Part shown: positions 9,095 to 17,838 of the stretch, one piece after another
How positions within the stretch are numbered: the first letter of the stretch is position 1
Layout of the letters: every line of letters begins with the position of its first letter
From: Bradyrhizobium sp. U87765 SZCCT0048
Lineage (GTDB): Bacteria > Pseudomonadota > Alphaproteobacteria > Rhizobiales > Xanthobacteraceae
Reading direction: 5' to 3'
DNA length: 64,000 bases
Assembly: GCF_018131225.1 (NCBI RefSeq)
Contig: NZ_JAFCMM010000006.1
Span: 124,001-188,000 of the forward strand
Translations under genes and position numbers: made by a program
Notes under the pieces: model-generated
Told to the model about the DNA's origin: nothing
The model's input: only the letters and a program-made list of their open reading frames with translations
Databases searched by the model: none

Positions 9095-10080
9095 CGTTCG
9101 CTCCGCAGCAGGCCGACGAGGCCGCCCCGGGCGAACAGCACCACGAGGACGAGCAGCGGGCCGAAGATCAGGCCCCAGTATTCGGTGAGGCCGGACAGGA
9201 ACTCCTCGAGCAGGGTGAACACCACGGCGCCGAGAATGGCGCCGTGCAGCGAACCGAGGCCGCCGAGCACCGCCATGAAGATCAGGTCGCCGGAGCGCTG
9301 CCAGGTGGCATAGGCCGGGCTGACGAACTCGCTCTGGTTGGCGAGCAGGCAGCCGGCGAGGGTCGCGATCAGGCCGGCAATGACATAGGCGGTGAGCTGG
9401 TAGCGGTACGGTGCAAAGCCGATCGCCTCCATCCGCACCGGGTTTTCCTTGATGCCGCGCAGCACCCTGCCGAACCGTGACGCGACGATGGCGCGGCAGA
9501 TCAGGTATAGCGCCAGCAGCACGCCGAATGCCACGTAGTAGAGCGTGAGGTCATTCTTGAGCAGCGGCATTCCGAAGATGCGGCTGCGCGAGGGCAGGCT
9601 CATGCCGTCGTCGCCGCCATAGGCGGCGAGTGACGTCGCGAGAAAGTACAGCATCTGGCCGAACGCCAGCGTGATCATGATGAAGTAGACGCCGCGGGTG
9701 CGCAGCGAGATCGCGCCGGTGACGAGGGCGAACAGCCCGGCCACCGCGAACGCGGCCGCGAGCTGGACGAAGGCATCGTCGATGCCATGGCTCGACAGGA
9801 TGCCGACCGCATAGGCGCCGATGCCGAGGAAGGCGGCATGGCCGAAGCTGATCATGGCGCCGCAGCCGATCAGCAGATCGAGCGACATCGCCGCCAGTGC
9901 CAGGATCATGGTGCGGGTGAGCAGCGCCATGATGAAGCCCGCGGCGCCGAACTGCGCGGCGAGCGGCACGAGCGCCAGCGCTGTGAACAGCAGGACGGGC
10001 AGCGCCACGCCGCGCAGGCGCCGGTGCGGCGGCGTCGCGGTGAGGCTGGGATTGCGTTCGGCGATATCGTTCACGTCCAC
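9091..10080 (-). CDS. livM: LIV-type ABC transporter permease (LivM)
   Basis: A 329-residue inner-membrane permease with about nine hydrophobic segments and the conserved LISFGHAAFLGIGAYAVG stretch near residue 75. GVYFIMITLAFGQMLYF and FGRVLRGIKENPVRMEAIGF are also LivM hallmarks. The start codon is GTG at 10080, four bases after the livH stop. It pairs with LivH to form the translocation channel. Confidence 0.92.
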   Translation of the reverse strand: MDVNDIAERNPSLTATPPHRRLRGVALPVLLFTALALVPLAAQFGAAGFIMALLTRTMILALAAMSLDLLIGCGAMISFGHAAFLGIGAYAVGILSSHGIDDAFVQLAAAFAVAGLFALVTGAISLRTRGVYFIMITLAFGQMLYFLATSLAAYGGDDGMSLPSRSRIFGMPLLKNDLTLYYVAFGVLLALYLICRAIVASRFGRVLRGIKENPVRMEAIGFAPYRYQLTAYVIAGLIATLAGCLLANQSEFVSPAYATWQRSGDLIFMAVLGGLGSLHGAILGAVVFTLLEEFLSGLTEYWGLIFGPLLVLVVLFARGGLVGLLRSER

Positions 10081-10084
10081 AGCC

Positions 10085-11005
10085 TCACTTGCGCGCCGGA
10101 AACAGGCCCGTGGGCCGGAAGAACAGCACCGCTGCCATCAGCACGTAGATCATCATCGGCGCGATGGCGCGGCCGGTCTGGCTCGCGGTCGCCGGGTCGA
10201 ACGCCGCGCGCAGCAGCGTCGGCGCGAAGAAGCGGCCGAGGGTGTCGGTGAGGCCGATCAGGAGGGCGGCGATGAACGCGCCACGGATCGAGCCGATGCC
10301 GCCGATCACGATCACCACGAAAGCCAGGATCAGCACGTTGTCGCCCATGCCGGGCTCGACCGAGAGGATCGGCGCGACCATGGCGCCGGCAAAGCCCGCG
10401 AGCATGGCGCCGACGCCAAACACGATGGAGAACAGCAGGCGGATGTTGACGCCGAGCGCCGACACCATCGGTGCGTTGCTGGCGCCGGCGCGCACCAGCA
10501 TGCCGAGCCGGGTGTGGTTGACGGTCCAGTACAGCAGGCCGCCGACGGCGAGGCCCGCCGCGATGATGACGAGGCGGTACACCGGGTAGAGCATGCCCGG
10601 CGCCAGCGTCACCGTGCCCGACAGCAGCGCCGGCACCGGCACGCTGAGCGGCGCCGCGCCCCACAGGAACTTGACCGCCTGGTTGAGGAAGATGATGACG
10701 CCGAAGGTGGCCAGCACATGGGCAAGGTGGTCGCGGTCGTAGAGGTGGCGGAAGATCAGCACCTCCAGCAGCAGGCCGAACAGCAGCGCCGCCGGCAGCG
10801 CCAGCGCGAGGCCCACGGCGAAGCTGCCGGTCATGGCGGTGAAGGCGGCAGCGAGATAGGCGCCGACCATGTACTGCACGCCATGGGCGAGATTGATGAA
10901 ATCCATCACGCCGAACACGATGGTCAGGCCGGCGGCGATCAGGAACAGGATCAGCCCGAACTGCAGGCCGTTGAGGATCTGGACCAGGGCGAGGGTCAGC
11001 GTCAT
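10085..11005 (-). CDS. livH: LIV-type ABC transporter permease (LivH)
   Basis: A 306-residue permease with the LivH signature GVMDFINLAHGVQYMVGAYLAA near residues 31-52 and repeated hydrophobic segments, including the C-terminal FRPTGLFPARK. It is followed by livM after 4 bp. The solute-binding protein gene lies 358 bp upstream, separated by palindromic repeats, which may lower downstream expression relative to the binding protein. Confidence 0.92.
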   Translation of the reverse strand: MTLTLALVQILNGLQFGLILFLIAAGLTIVFGVMDFINLAHGVQYMVGAYLAAAFTAMTGSFAVGLALALPAALLFGLLLEVLIFRHLYDRDHLAHVLATFGVIIFLNQAVKFLWGAAPLSVPVPALLSGTVTLAPGMLYPVYRLVIIAAGLAVGGLLYWTVNHTRLGMLVRAGASNAPMVSALGVNIRLLFSIVFGVGAMLAGFAGAMVAPILSVEPGMGDNVLILAFVVIVIGGIGSIRGAFIAALLIGLTDTLGRFFAPTLLRAAFDPATASQTGRAIAPMMIYVLMAAVLFFRPTGLFPARK

Positions 11006-11097
11006 GCGCGGTGAGTGCCAGGTTGGGGTGGGCGCATCGGGGTGATCACGCGCAACATGTCCAATCGTTTGTCGGTTCGAGGCCGACCATCTGAACG

Positions 11098-11330
11098 GTA
11101 GCCCGGATGAGCGCAGCGATATCCGGGTGCGAAGGTTGTCTCAGACCCGGATGTCGCTGCGCTCATCCGGGCTACGAGTCTTGGCAGCTGACCACTCACC
11201 GACGTCATCACCGGGCTTGTCCCGGTGATCCACGTCTTCACGACCGTCCGGCAAGACAAGGCGTGGATGGCCGGGAGACCTTAGTCCTGGCGATCCGTCG
11301 AAGACGGATCGCGCTGCCCGGCCATGACGC
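11098..11330. repeat. Two families of intergenic palindromic repeats
   Basis: Positions 11098-11177 pair GTAGCCCGGATGAGCGCAGC with its complement GCTGCGCTCATCCGGGCTAC at the far end, giving a long near-perfect hairpin. Positions 11203-11330 belong to a second family (GTCATCACCGGGCTTGTCC ... GCCCGGCCATGACG). They lie between the binding-protein and livH genes of one presumed operon. No gene seen in the 358-bp gap. Confidence 0.8.
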
Positions 11331-11363
11331 GATTGCTGTGGCGCGCGTCGTGCCTGATCCAGC

Positions 11364-12539
11364 TCAGTTGCTCGCCGGGCAGTCCTTGGCGAACTGGTCG
11401 GCGAAGTTGGAAAACACCTTCTGCACGATCTCGGTCTGGAACTTGCCGTCGGGGCGCTTCACCGCCTTGACGAGGTAGAAGTCCTGGATCGGATAGCCGT
11501 TGGTGTTGAACTTGAACGAGCCGCGCAGCGAGGTGAAGTCGGCCTTCTTCAGCGCCGCCTTGACCGCGTCCTTGTTGCTGAGGTCGCCCTTGGTCGCCTT
11601 CACCGCGCTGTCGATCAGCAGTGCCGCATCATAGGCCTGGAAGGCGTAGGTGCCGGGCACGTTGTTGTAGGCGGCCTCATAGGCGGTGACGAACTTCTTA
11701 TTCTGGGGCAGGTCGAGGTTCGGCGCCCAGTTGGCGCCGCCGAACATGCCGACGGCGGCGTCCTGCTGCGCCGGCAGCGTGGATTCGTCGACCGTGAACG
11801 CCGACAGGAACGGGATGCGGTCGGCAAGGCCGGCCTGCTTGTACTGCTTGACGAGGTTCACGCCCATGCCGCCGGGCATGAAGGTGAAGATGGCGTCGGG
11901 GTTGAGCGCCGCGATCTTCGACAGCTCCGACTGGAAGTCGAGGGTGTTGAGCGGCACATAGGACTCCTCGACCACTTCGCCCTTGTAGTCGATCTTGAAG
12001 CCGGCGACGGCGTCCTTGCCGGCCTGGTAGTTCGGCACCAGCAGGTAGACGCGCTTGTAGCCGCGCTCCTGCGCGACCTTGCCGAGCACCTGGTGGACCT
12101 GGTCGTTCTGGTACGACGTGACGTAGAGGTAGGGGCTGCAGGCCTTGCCGGCGAAGCTCGACGGGCCGGCGTTCGGGCTGATCAGGAAGGTCTTGGATTC
12201 CACCACCGGCTTTTCGATGGCGCCGAGGATGTTGGAGAAGATCGGACCGACCACGAAGTCGACCTTGTCGCGCTCCAGCAGGCCCTTGACTTTGGTGACG
12301 GCGACGTCGGGCTTGAGTTCGTCGTCGAGCACGATGACCTCGACGTCACGTCCGCCGAACTTGCCGCCGAGATCCTTGACCGCGAGGTTAAAGCCATCGC
12401 GGGCCTGCTGGCCCAGCACGGCGGCCGGGCCCGACAGCGACAGCACGAGGCCGACCTTGACCTTCTCCTGGGCGACCGCCTGGCTGGCCATCAGGCCCGT
12501 CAGCGCCGCGACCGCCATCCCTCCGAAAATCCGCTTCAT
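11364..12539 (-). CDS. LIV-type ABC transporter solute-binding protein, putative aromatic-acid importer
   Basis: A 391-residue periplasmic binding protein of the Leu/Ile/Val-binding fold (Peripla_BP_6 type). A Sec signal peptide MKRIFGGMAVAALTGLMAS ends AVA before QEKVKVGLVLSLSGPAA. SPNAGPSSFAGKACSPYLYVTS and AYDAALLIDSA are typical ligand-pocket and hinge segments. The start at 12539 is fixed by the signal peptide. Operator-like site C lies 163 bp upstream. Homologues commonly bind aromatic acids in this group of bacteria, and the setting suggests anthranilate or a related acid; the ligand is inferred. Confidence 0.9.
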   Translation of the reverse strand: MKRIFGGMAVAALTGLMASQAVAQEKVKVGLVLSLSGPAAVLGQQARDGFNLAVKDLGGKFGGRDVEVIVLDDELKPDVAVTKVKGLLERDKVDFVVGPIFSNILGAIEKPVVESKTFLISPNAGPSSFAGKACSPYLYVTSYQNDQVHQVLGKVAQERGYKRVYLLVPNYQAGKDAVAGFKIDYKGEVVEESYVPLNTLDFQSELSKIAALNPDAIFTFMPGGMGVNLVKQYKQAGLADRIPFLSAFTVDESTLPAQQDAAVGMFGGANWAPNLDLPQNKKFVTAYEAAYNNVPGTYAFQAYDAALLIDSAVKATKGDLSNKDAVKAALKKADFTSLRGSFKFNTNGYPIQDFYLVKAVKRPDGKFQTEIVQKVFSNFADQFAKDCPASN

Positions 12540-12701
12540 CGTTGTTCTCCCGCCCCTTGAGCCTGTCGGATTGAAACCGCAACCTAGCTGGCCTTGCGGC
12601 ACCGCCGCAAGCCGATGCGCACCGCAGCGGTGTCGCACCAAATCGGATCCCGTATCACTCCCTGTCATGGCGCCGGGCGTCGTCGCCGCGTCATGTTGCT
12701 T

Positions 12702-12726
12702 AATTATTTTAATCCTAAAGGAATTG
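12702..12726 (+). promoter_or_regulatory. Operator-like site C of the MarR regulon
   Basis: AATTATTTTAATCCTAAA followed by GGAATTG. It sits in the 553-bp divergent space between the importer (minus strand) and marR (plus strand), 163 bp from the binding-protein start. The rest of that space holds site D and no credible gene. Confidence 0.65.
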
Positions 12727-12974
12727 GCGGGATGGCGCAAGCAGTGCCGCTGCCTAAAGCGAAAGCGGCGGCGGCAGGGCCGGCGTTCGTGCTGCGGCGC
12801 AAGCGTGCTGTACTGGCCGAGGTTTCGTCCGCATCATCCGGGCTGCACCGCAATTGAGCGGGGCGCGCAAATTATTCGCAAGGCGCTGCGCCCGACAGCA
12901 TGAACGTCTTGCGTCGCCCCCGTATCGGTGGCGCCGGCGGGCCGGCTGCGTTCTTTGACTTGCGTGTCCCCCCG

Positions 12975-12999
12975 AATTATTTCAAGGTTCAAGCTGATC
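12975..12999 (+). promoter_or_regulatory. Operator-like site D in front of marR
   Basis: AATTATTTCAAGGTTCAA followed by GCTGATC. It is the most degenerate of the five copies in the right half but keeps the AATTATTT block. It lies 94 bp before the marR ATG and suggests autoregulation. Confidence 0.6.
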
Positions 13000-13092
13000 G
13001 GCTTTGACTCGACCGGCGCGACGGCCGCTGTCCTTGAAGCCACGGACCGCAGGCGACGACGCCGCAACGGGCGCTAGGGGCGACATCCCATC

Positions 13093-13620
13093 ATGTCCAT
13101 GACCTTCGATTCCGAGACCAAGGCCGTCGAGACGCCCGAGGACCATGGCGACGAGCTGCGGCTGTGGCTGCGCCTGCTGACCTGCACGACGCTGATCGAG
13201 GGCGAGATCCGCAGCCGGCTGCGCGAGCGCTTCGACGTCACGTTGCCGCGCTTCGACCTGATGGCCCAGCTCGACAAGGCGCCGGACGGCATGACGCTGT
13301 CGGACGTCTCCAAGCGCATGATGGTGTCGAACGGCAATGTCACCGGTCTGGTCGAGCGCCTGGTGGAATCCGGCCATATCGACCGCCGCACCTCGCCTGA
13401 AGACCGCCGCGTGCAGATGATCCGTCTCACCAAGTCCGGCCGCGCCGTGTTCCGCAAGATGGCCGCCGAGCACGAATTGTGGATCGCCAGCTTCTTCGCC
13501 GATCTCACCGAGAAGGACGTGCGCGACATGATGCGCCTGCTCGGCAAGGCCAAGGTCTCGACCCAGCGCGCCGTCGCCGAGCGCGCCGCGCGGCGCGACG
13601 ACACGGCGCCGGAAGGCTGA
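13093..13620 (+). CDS. MarR-family transcriptional regulator of the anthranilate region
   Basis: A 175-residue winged-helix regulator. The recognition region MTLSDVSKRMMVSNGNVTGLVERLVESGHI spans roughly residues 75-105, and the wing has the family-typical RRTSPEDRRVQMIRLT. A positively charged C-terminal tail (AERAARRDDTAPEG) follows. Relatives such as BadR, HcaR and CouR respond to aryl-CoA thioesters or aromatic acids. Its location in the middle of the five-site regulon makes it the best candidate for the protein that binds AATTATTTYAAGCCTAAA. 2-Aminobenzoyl-CoA as effector is inferred. Confidence 0.88.
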   Translation: MSMTFDSETKAVETPEDHGDELRLWLRLLTCTTLIEGEIRSRLRERFDVTLPRFDLMAQLDKAPDGMTLSDVSKRMMVSNGNVTGLVERLVESGHIDRRTSPEDRRVQMIRLTKSGRAVFRKMAAEHELWIASFFADLTEKDVRDMMRLLGKAKVSTQRAVAERAARRDDTAPEG

Positions 13621-13685
13621 GCGCGCCGCCGCCATCCACTTCATCTGCGACGTCAACCACAAGACCTTGCGAAAAGGGGCTGCCC

Positions 13686-14519
13686 GTGACTGCCATCGAC
13701 TTCGAGGCCGAATACAACAACCGCGCCCGCGTGCCGGAGAGCGGCGAGATCATTGCTGCATGGGCGCGCGATGCCGCCGCCTACCGCGCCGCTCGCGCCG
13801 GGCACATGCGGACGCTGCGCTATGGCAGCGGCGAGCGTCATGGCCTCGACCTGTTCGCCGCGGATGTCGATGGCGGCGCCATCGTCGTCTTCATCCATGG
13901 CGGCTACTGGCAGGCACTCGACCGTTCGTTCTTCAGCCACATGGCGCGCGGGCTCAATGCCCGCGGCGTCACGGTCGCGGTGCCGAGCTACGATCTCTGC
14001 CCGCAGGTCGGCGTCGCTGATATCATCACCCAGATGCGGGCCGCGGTGCGGGAGCTGGCGCGGCTCGGCCGGCCGCTGGTGGTCAGCGGCCACTCCGCTG
14101 GCGGCCAGCTCGCCGCCTGCCTGCTGGCGACCGACTGGACCACGGTGGATCCCGGTCTGCCGGCCGATCTCATCACCTCGGCCTATGCGATTTCCGGCGT
14201 GTTCGACCTCGGCCCGCTGGTCGGGACTTCGCTCAACGGCGCGTTGCGGCTGGACGCGGAGGGGGCGCGAGCCGTCAGTCCCCGCCACTGGACGCCGCCG
14301 CGGCGCGGCATCCTCGACGCTGCCGTCGGCGGCGCCGAGAGCGACGAATTCCTGCGCCAGAGCCGGGACATGGCGGAGGTCTGGGGCGCGGCCGGTATCG
14401 CGACCCGCTTCGAGCCGGTTCCCGGCGCCAACCATTTCACCGTCATCGCGCCGCTCGCCGATCCCGACTCGGGGATGACCGCGCGGCTTGCGACGCTCGC
14501 CGCCCACGCCGGGCGCTGA
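13686..14519 (+). CDS. Alpha/beta hydrolase, kynurenine formamidase-like
   Basis: A 277-residue hydrolase starting at a GTG after AAAAGGGG. HGGYW near residue 70 is the oxyanion motif of kynurenine formamidases and related esterases. SGHSAGGQLAA near 133 carries the nucleophile Ser, and NHFTVI near residue 250 has the catalytic His. Real kynurenine formamidase would release formate from N-formylkynurenine on the way to anthranilate, which fits the pathway. Hydrolysis of an N-acyl-anthranilate or of a ring-opened CoA intermediate is also possible. It sits 65 bp after marR and is probably co-transcribed with it. Confidence 0.82.
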   Translation: MTAIDFEAEYNNRARVPESGEIIAAWARDAAAYRAARAGHMRTLRYGSGERHGLDLFAADVDGGAIVVFIHGGYWQALDRSFFSHMARGLNARGVTVAVPSYDLCPQVGVADIITQMRAAVRELARLGRPLVVSGHSAGGQLAACLLATDWTTVDPGLPADLITSAYAISGVFDLGPLVGTSLNGALRLDAEGARAVSPRHWTPPRRGILDAAVGGAESDEFLRQSRDMAEVWGAAGIATRFEPVPGANHFTVIAPLADPDSGMTARLATLAAHAGR

Positions 14520-14695
14520 CCCGGCGATCGCGGCGGCGGTGCCGCGGCGGCTTCAGCCGGTGTATGACGGGCGGCCGGGCGCCGCGCCAAAGGCCTGAGG
14601 CTGGCCAGCTTTTCCTTTCGATCGGTCTCGCCGGCCTGCCGGGCGGCGCCATCGCGCGCTCGCCCGGGCTCTCGCGTATTTTCGGTGTTGCGCCA

Positions 14696-14720
14696 AATTA
14701 TTTTAGGTTTAAAATGATTG
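14696..14720 (+). promoter_or_regulatory. Operator-like site E of the MarR regulon
   Basis: AATTATTTTAGGTTTAAA followed by ATGATTG. This copy shows the best symmetry: ATTATTTTA and TTAAAATGAT are near-complementary arms around the centre. It ends 43 bp before the acyl-CoA dehydrogenase ATG and heads the dehydrogenase-ligase-RidA unit. Confidence 0.72.
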
Positions 14721-14763
14721 GCAAGCGGTGAGGCGAAGGACCGCAGCGGAGGCTCGAGATCCG

Positions 14764-15981
14764 ATGACGACCGGTGCAATGGACACAAGGCTGGCCGAGA
14801 CGCTCGCATGGCCGTTCTTCGAGGATCGCCACCGCACGTTCGCCACGGAGCTTGCGGTCTGGGCGCGCACGCACCTCGCGCCGCTCGTCGATCATCATGA
14901 TGTCGATGGCTCGTGTCGCCGCCTCGTGCGCGCGCTGGGTGAGGGCGGCTGGCTGCGCGCCGCGGTGCCCGCGGCCTATGGCGGACTGACGCCGGCCTTC
15001 GACGTGCGCACGCTGTGTCTTGTGCGCGAGACGCTCGCCTATGAGACCGGGCTCGCCGATTTCGCCTTCGCCATGCAGGGCCTCGGCACGGGGCCGATCT
15101 CGCTGTTCGGCTCCGATGAATTGAAGCAGGCCTATCTGCCGCGCGTCGCGCGCGGCGACAGCATCGCGGCGTTCGCGCTGTCGGAGCCCGACGCCGGTTC
15201 CGACGTTGCCGCCATGAGCACGGTCGCGGTGCCCGATGGTCCCGATCACGTGCGCATCAACGGCCTGAAGACCTGGATTTCCAACGGCGGCATCGCCGAT
15301 CATTACGTCGTGTTCGTGCGCACCAATGAGGCGCCGGGTGCTCGCGGCATCAGCGCCTTCGTGGTGGATGCCGGCACGCCGGGCTTCGAGATCGGTGAGC
15401 GCATCGACGTCATCGCGCCGCATCCGCTGGCGACGCTGCATTTCACCGACTGCCGCGTGCCGCTGGCGCGCCGCGTCGGTCCTGCCGGCGAGGGCTTCAA
15501 GGTCGCGATGGCGACCCTCGATGTCTTCCGTTCCACCGTCGGCGCCGCCGCGCTCGGTCTCGGCCGCCGTGCGCTCGACGAAGCACTCGGTCGCGCCGCG
15601 AGCCGTCGCATGTTCGGCGGCGTGCTCGGCGACCTGCAACTCACCCAGGCCGGTCTCGCCGACATGGCGACCAATATCGATGCGGCCGCGCTGCTGGTGT
15701 ATCGCGCGGCGTGGACCAAGGATCGCGGCGCCGCGCGCGTGACGCGCGAGGCCGCGATGGCCAAGATGTTTGCGACCGAAGCCGCGCAGGCGACGATCGA
15801 TCGTGCCGTGCAGGTGTTCGGCGGCCTCGGCGTCAAGAGCGGCGTCAAGGTCGAGGAGCTCTATCGCGAGATTCGCGCGCTGCGTATCTACGAGGGCGCG
15901 ACGGAAGTTCAGAAGGTGGTCATTGGCCGCGAATTGATGAAGACCGCGCAGACGGTCGCAGTGCAACGCGCCGCGGAGTGA
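14764..15981 (+). CDS. Acyl-CoA dehydrogenase (anthranilate region)
   Basis: A 405-residue FAD-dependent acyl-CoA dehydrogenase. FALSEPDAGSDVAAMST near 140 is the FAD/substrate motif, KTWISNGGIADHYVVFVRT follows, and IYEGATEVQKVVIGRELM near the end carries the catalytic Glu. The ATG at 14764 follows GGAGG with usual spacing. Site E is directly upstream and the CoA ligase follows 159 bp later. It probably introduces or removes a double bond in an alicyclic CoA ester after ring reduction; the exact step is inferred. Confidence 0.9.
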   Translation: MTTGAMDTRLAETLAWPFFEDRHRTFATELAVWARTHLAPLVDHHDVDGSCRRLVRALGEGGWLRAAVPAAYGGLTPAFDVRTLCLVRETLAYETGLADFAFAMQGLGTGPISLFGSDELKQAYLPRVARGDSIAAFALSEPDAGSDVAAMSTVAVPDGPDHVRINGLKTWISNGGIADHYVVFVRTNEAPGARGISAFVVDAGTPGFEIGERIDVIAPHPLATLHFTDCRVPLARRVGPAGEGFKVAMATLDVFRSTVGAAALGLGRRALDEALGRAASRRMFGGVLGDLQLTQAGLADMATNIDAAALLVYRAAWTKDRGAARVTREAAMAKMFATEAAQATIDRAVQVFGGLGVKSGVKVEELYREIRALRIYEGATEVQKVVIGRELMKTAQTVAVQRAAE

Positions 15982-16140
15982 TCCGCGGTTGCGAGCGATG
16001 CTGGAATGAATGCGGCTCCGCCGCGCGAGTGGCGCGAGACATGCATAGGGCAGCGGGAGGCCCGGCTGCCACGATCGGGCGAGACGTCTGACGTCTCGTG
16101 ACGACGGGGTGCACCGGGCGACGCTGAAAAGGAACGCACG

Positions 16141-17799
16141 ATGGCACAGACGGCTCATGTCGATACATTCGCCCGCGACAATCTTCCGCCTCGCGAGCTG
16201 TGGCCGGATTTGATCTTCACCCGTCCGGAATATCAGTATCCGGAGCGGCTCAACTGCGTGCACAACTTCCTCGACCGCTGGGTCGCGGAAGGCCATGGCG
16301 ACGCGCCCTGCATCTACACTGACAAGAAGAACTACAGCTATCGCGAGCTGCAGCAGCTGGTGAACCGCATCGCCAACGCGCTGACCAACAAGCTCGGTCT
16401 CGTGCCCGGCGGTCGCGTGCTGCTGCGCTCGGCCAACACGCCGATGATGGTTGCCGCGTATCTTGCGGTGATGAAGGCCGGCGGCATCGCGGTCGCCACC
16501 ATGCCGCTGCTGCGCGCCAAGGAAATCGCCTTTCCGGTGCAGCGGACCAGGATCGCGCTGGCGCTGTGCGACCACAAGCTCGCCGACGAGATGGACAAGG
16601 CGAAGGCGGTGGCGGACGAGCTCAAGCGTGTCGTCTACTGGGAATCCGGCGGGCCGGATTCGCTGGAGGCGCTGATCGCCGACGAGAGCGACGCCTTCAC
16701 CGCGGTCGACACCGCCGCCGACGACCTCTGCCTGATCGCCTTCACCTCCGGCACGACCGGCGATCCAAAGGGCACCATGCATTTCCACCGCGACATGCTC
16801 GCGGTGTGCGACGGCTTCGCAGGCAACGTGCTGCGCGCCCGCAGCGACGACCGCTTCATGGGCTCGGCGCCGCTCGCGTTCACCTTCGGTTTCGGCGGCG
16901 TGCTGTTCCCGATGCATATCGGCGCCTCGTTCGTCCTGCTGGAGAATCCGGCGCCGCCGAACTTCGCCGCGGCGATCGAGCGCTTCAAGGTGACGGTGTG
17001 CTTCACCGCGCCGACCGCCTACCGCGTCATCCTCGGCCTTGGCGGCAAGCATGACCTGTCGTCGCTGCGCAAATGCGTGTCCGCCGGCGAGGCCCTGCCC
17101 AAGGGCACCTTCGATGCCTGGTACAAGGCGACGGGGCTCAAGCTGATCGACGGCATCGGCTCGACGGAGATGCTGCACATCTTCATCAGCGCGACCGAGG
17201 ACGAGATCCGTCCCGGCGCCACCGGCAAGCCGGTGCCGGGCTACGAGGCCAAGATCGTCGACGATGAGGGCCGCGACGTGCCGCCGGGGACCCTCGGCCG
17301 CCTCGCGGTGCGCGGCCCGACGGGCTGTCGCTACTTCGCCGACGAGCGGCAGCGCAAATACATCCTCAATGGCTGGAACCTGACCGGCGACACCTATGTG
17401 ATGGATCAGGACGGCTACTTCTGGTACCAGTCCCGCTCCGACGACATGATCGTGTCGGCGGGCTACAACATCGCCGGTCCCGATGTCGAGGCCGCGCTGA
17501 TGACCCATGACGCGGTTGCCGAATGCGGCGTGGTCGGTGCGCCGGACCATGATCGCGGCATGATCGTGAAGGCCTATGTGGTGCTGCGGCCGGGCGTCGC
17601 CGGCGATGCCGCGCTGGTCAGCGCGCTGCAGGACCACGTCAAGCGGGAGATCGCCCCGTACAAATACCCGCGCGCGATCGAGTTCGTGACGGAACTGCCG
17701 AAGACCGCAAGCGGCAAGCTGCGCCGCTTCACCCTGCGTCAGATGGCGCTGGCCGAGGCAGATGCCGCCAACCCCATGACCAGCACCGCGGCGGAATGA
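16141..17799 (+). CDS. 2-aminobenzoate-CoA ligase (benzoate-CoA ligase family)
   Basis: A 552-residue acyl-adenylate-forming enzyme. The phosphate-binding loop LIAFTSGTTGDPKGTMHFHRD is at about 197-217, the adenylate motif IDGIGSTEMLHIFISA near 335, and the C-terminal hinge and lysine region YQSRSDDMIVSAGYNIAGPDVE and TASGKLRR follow. Sequence style and length match the benzoate/2-aminobenzoate-CoA ligase group. It converts anthranilate, ATP and CoA into 2-aminobenzoyl-CoA, the substrate of the fused monooxygenase/reductase at 2897. Benzoate itself cannot be excluded, but no benzoyl-CoA oxygenase or reductase is present here. Confidence 0.88.
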   Translation: MAQTAHVDTFARDNLPPRELWPDLIFTRPEYQYPERLNCVHNFLDRWVAEGHGDAPCIYTDKKNYSYRELQQLVNRIANALTNKLGLVPGGRVLLRSANTPMMVAAYLAVMKAGGIAVATMPLLRAKEIAFPVQRTRIALALCDHKLADEMDKAKAVADELKRVVYWESGGPDSLEALIADESDAFTAVDTAADDLCLIAFTSGTTGDPKGTMHFHRDMLAVCDGFAGNVLRARSDDRFMGSAPLAFTFGFGGVLFPMHIGASFVLLENPAPPNFAAAIERFKVTVCFTAPTAYRVILGLGGKHDLSSLRKCVSAGEALPKGTFDAWYKATGLKLIDGIGSTEMLHIFISATEDEIRPGATGKPVPGYEAKIVDDEGRDVPPGTLGRLAVRGPTGCRYFADERQRKYILNGWNLTGDTYVMDQDGYFWYQSRSDDMIVSAGYNIAGPDVEAALMTHDAVAECGVVGAPDHDRGMIVKAYVVLRPGVAGDAALVSALQDHVKREIAPYKYPRAIEFVTELPKTASGKLRRFTLRQMALAEADAANPMTSTAAE

Positions 17800-17838
17800 G
17801 TCCGCCGCGGCGCCAGCACACGTGAAGGAGACAGGCCG

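Noticed and set aside
12868..12884. A possible sixth operator (CAAATTATTCGCAAGG)
   Set aside because: It matches only the left half loosely, lacks the CTAAA right half and has no gene start at a fitting distance.
12594..12903. Short open frames in the marR/importer divergent space
   Set aside because: They cover operator-like site C, lack a convincing ribosome-binding site and show no protein-like pattern.
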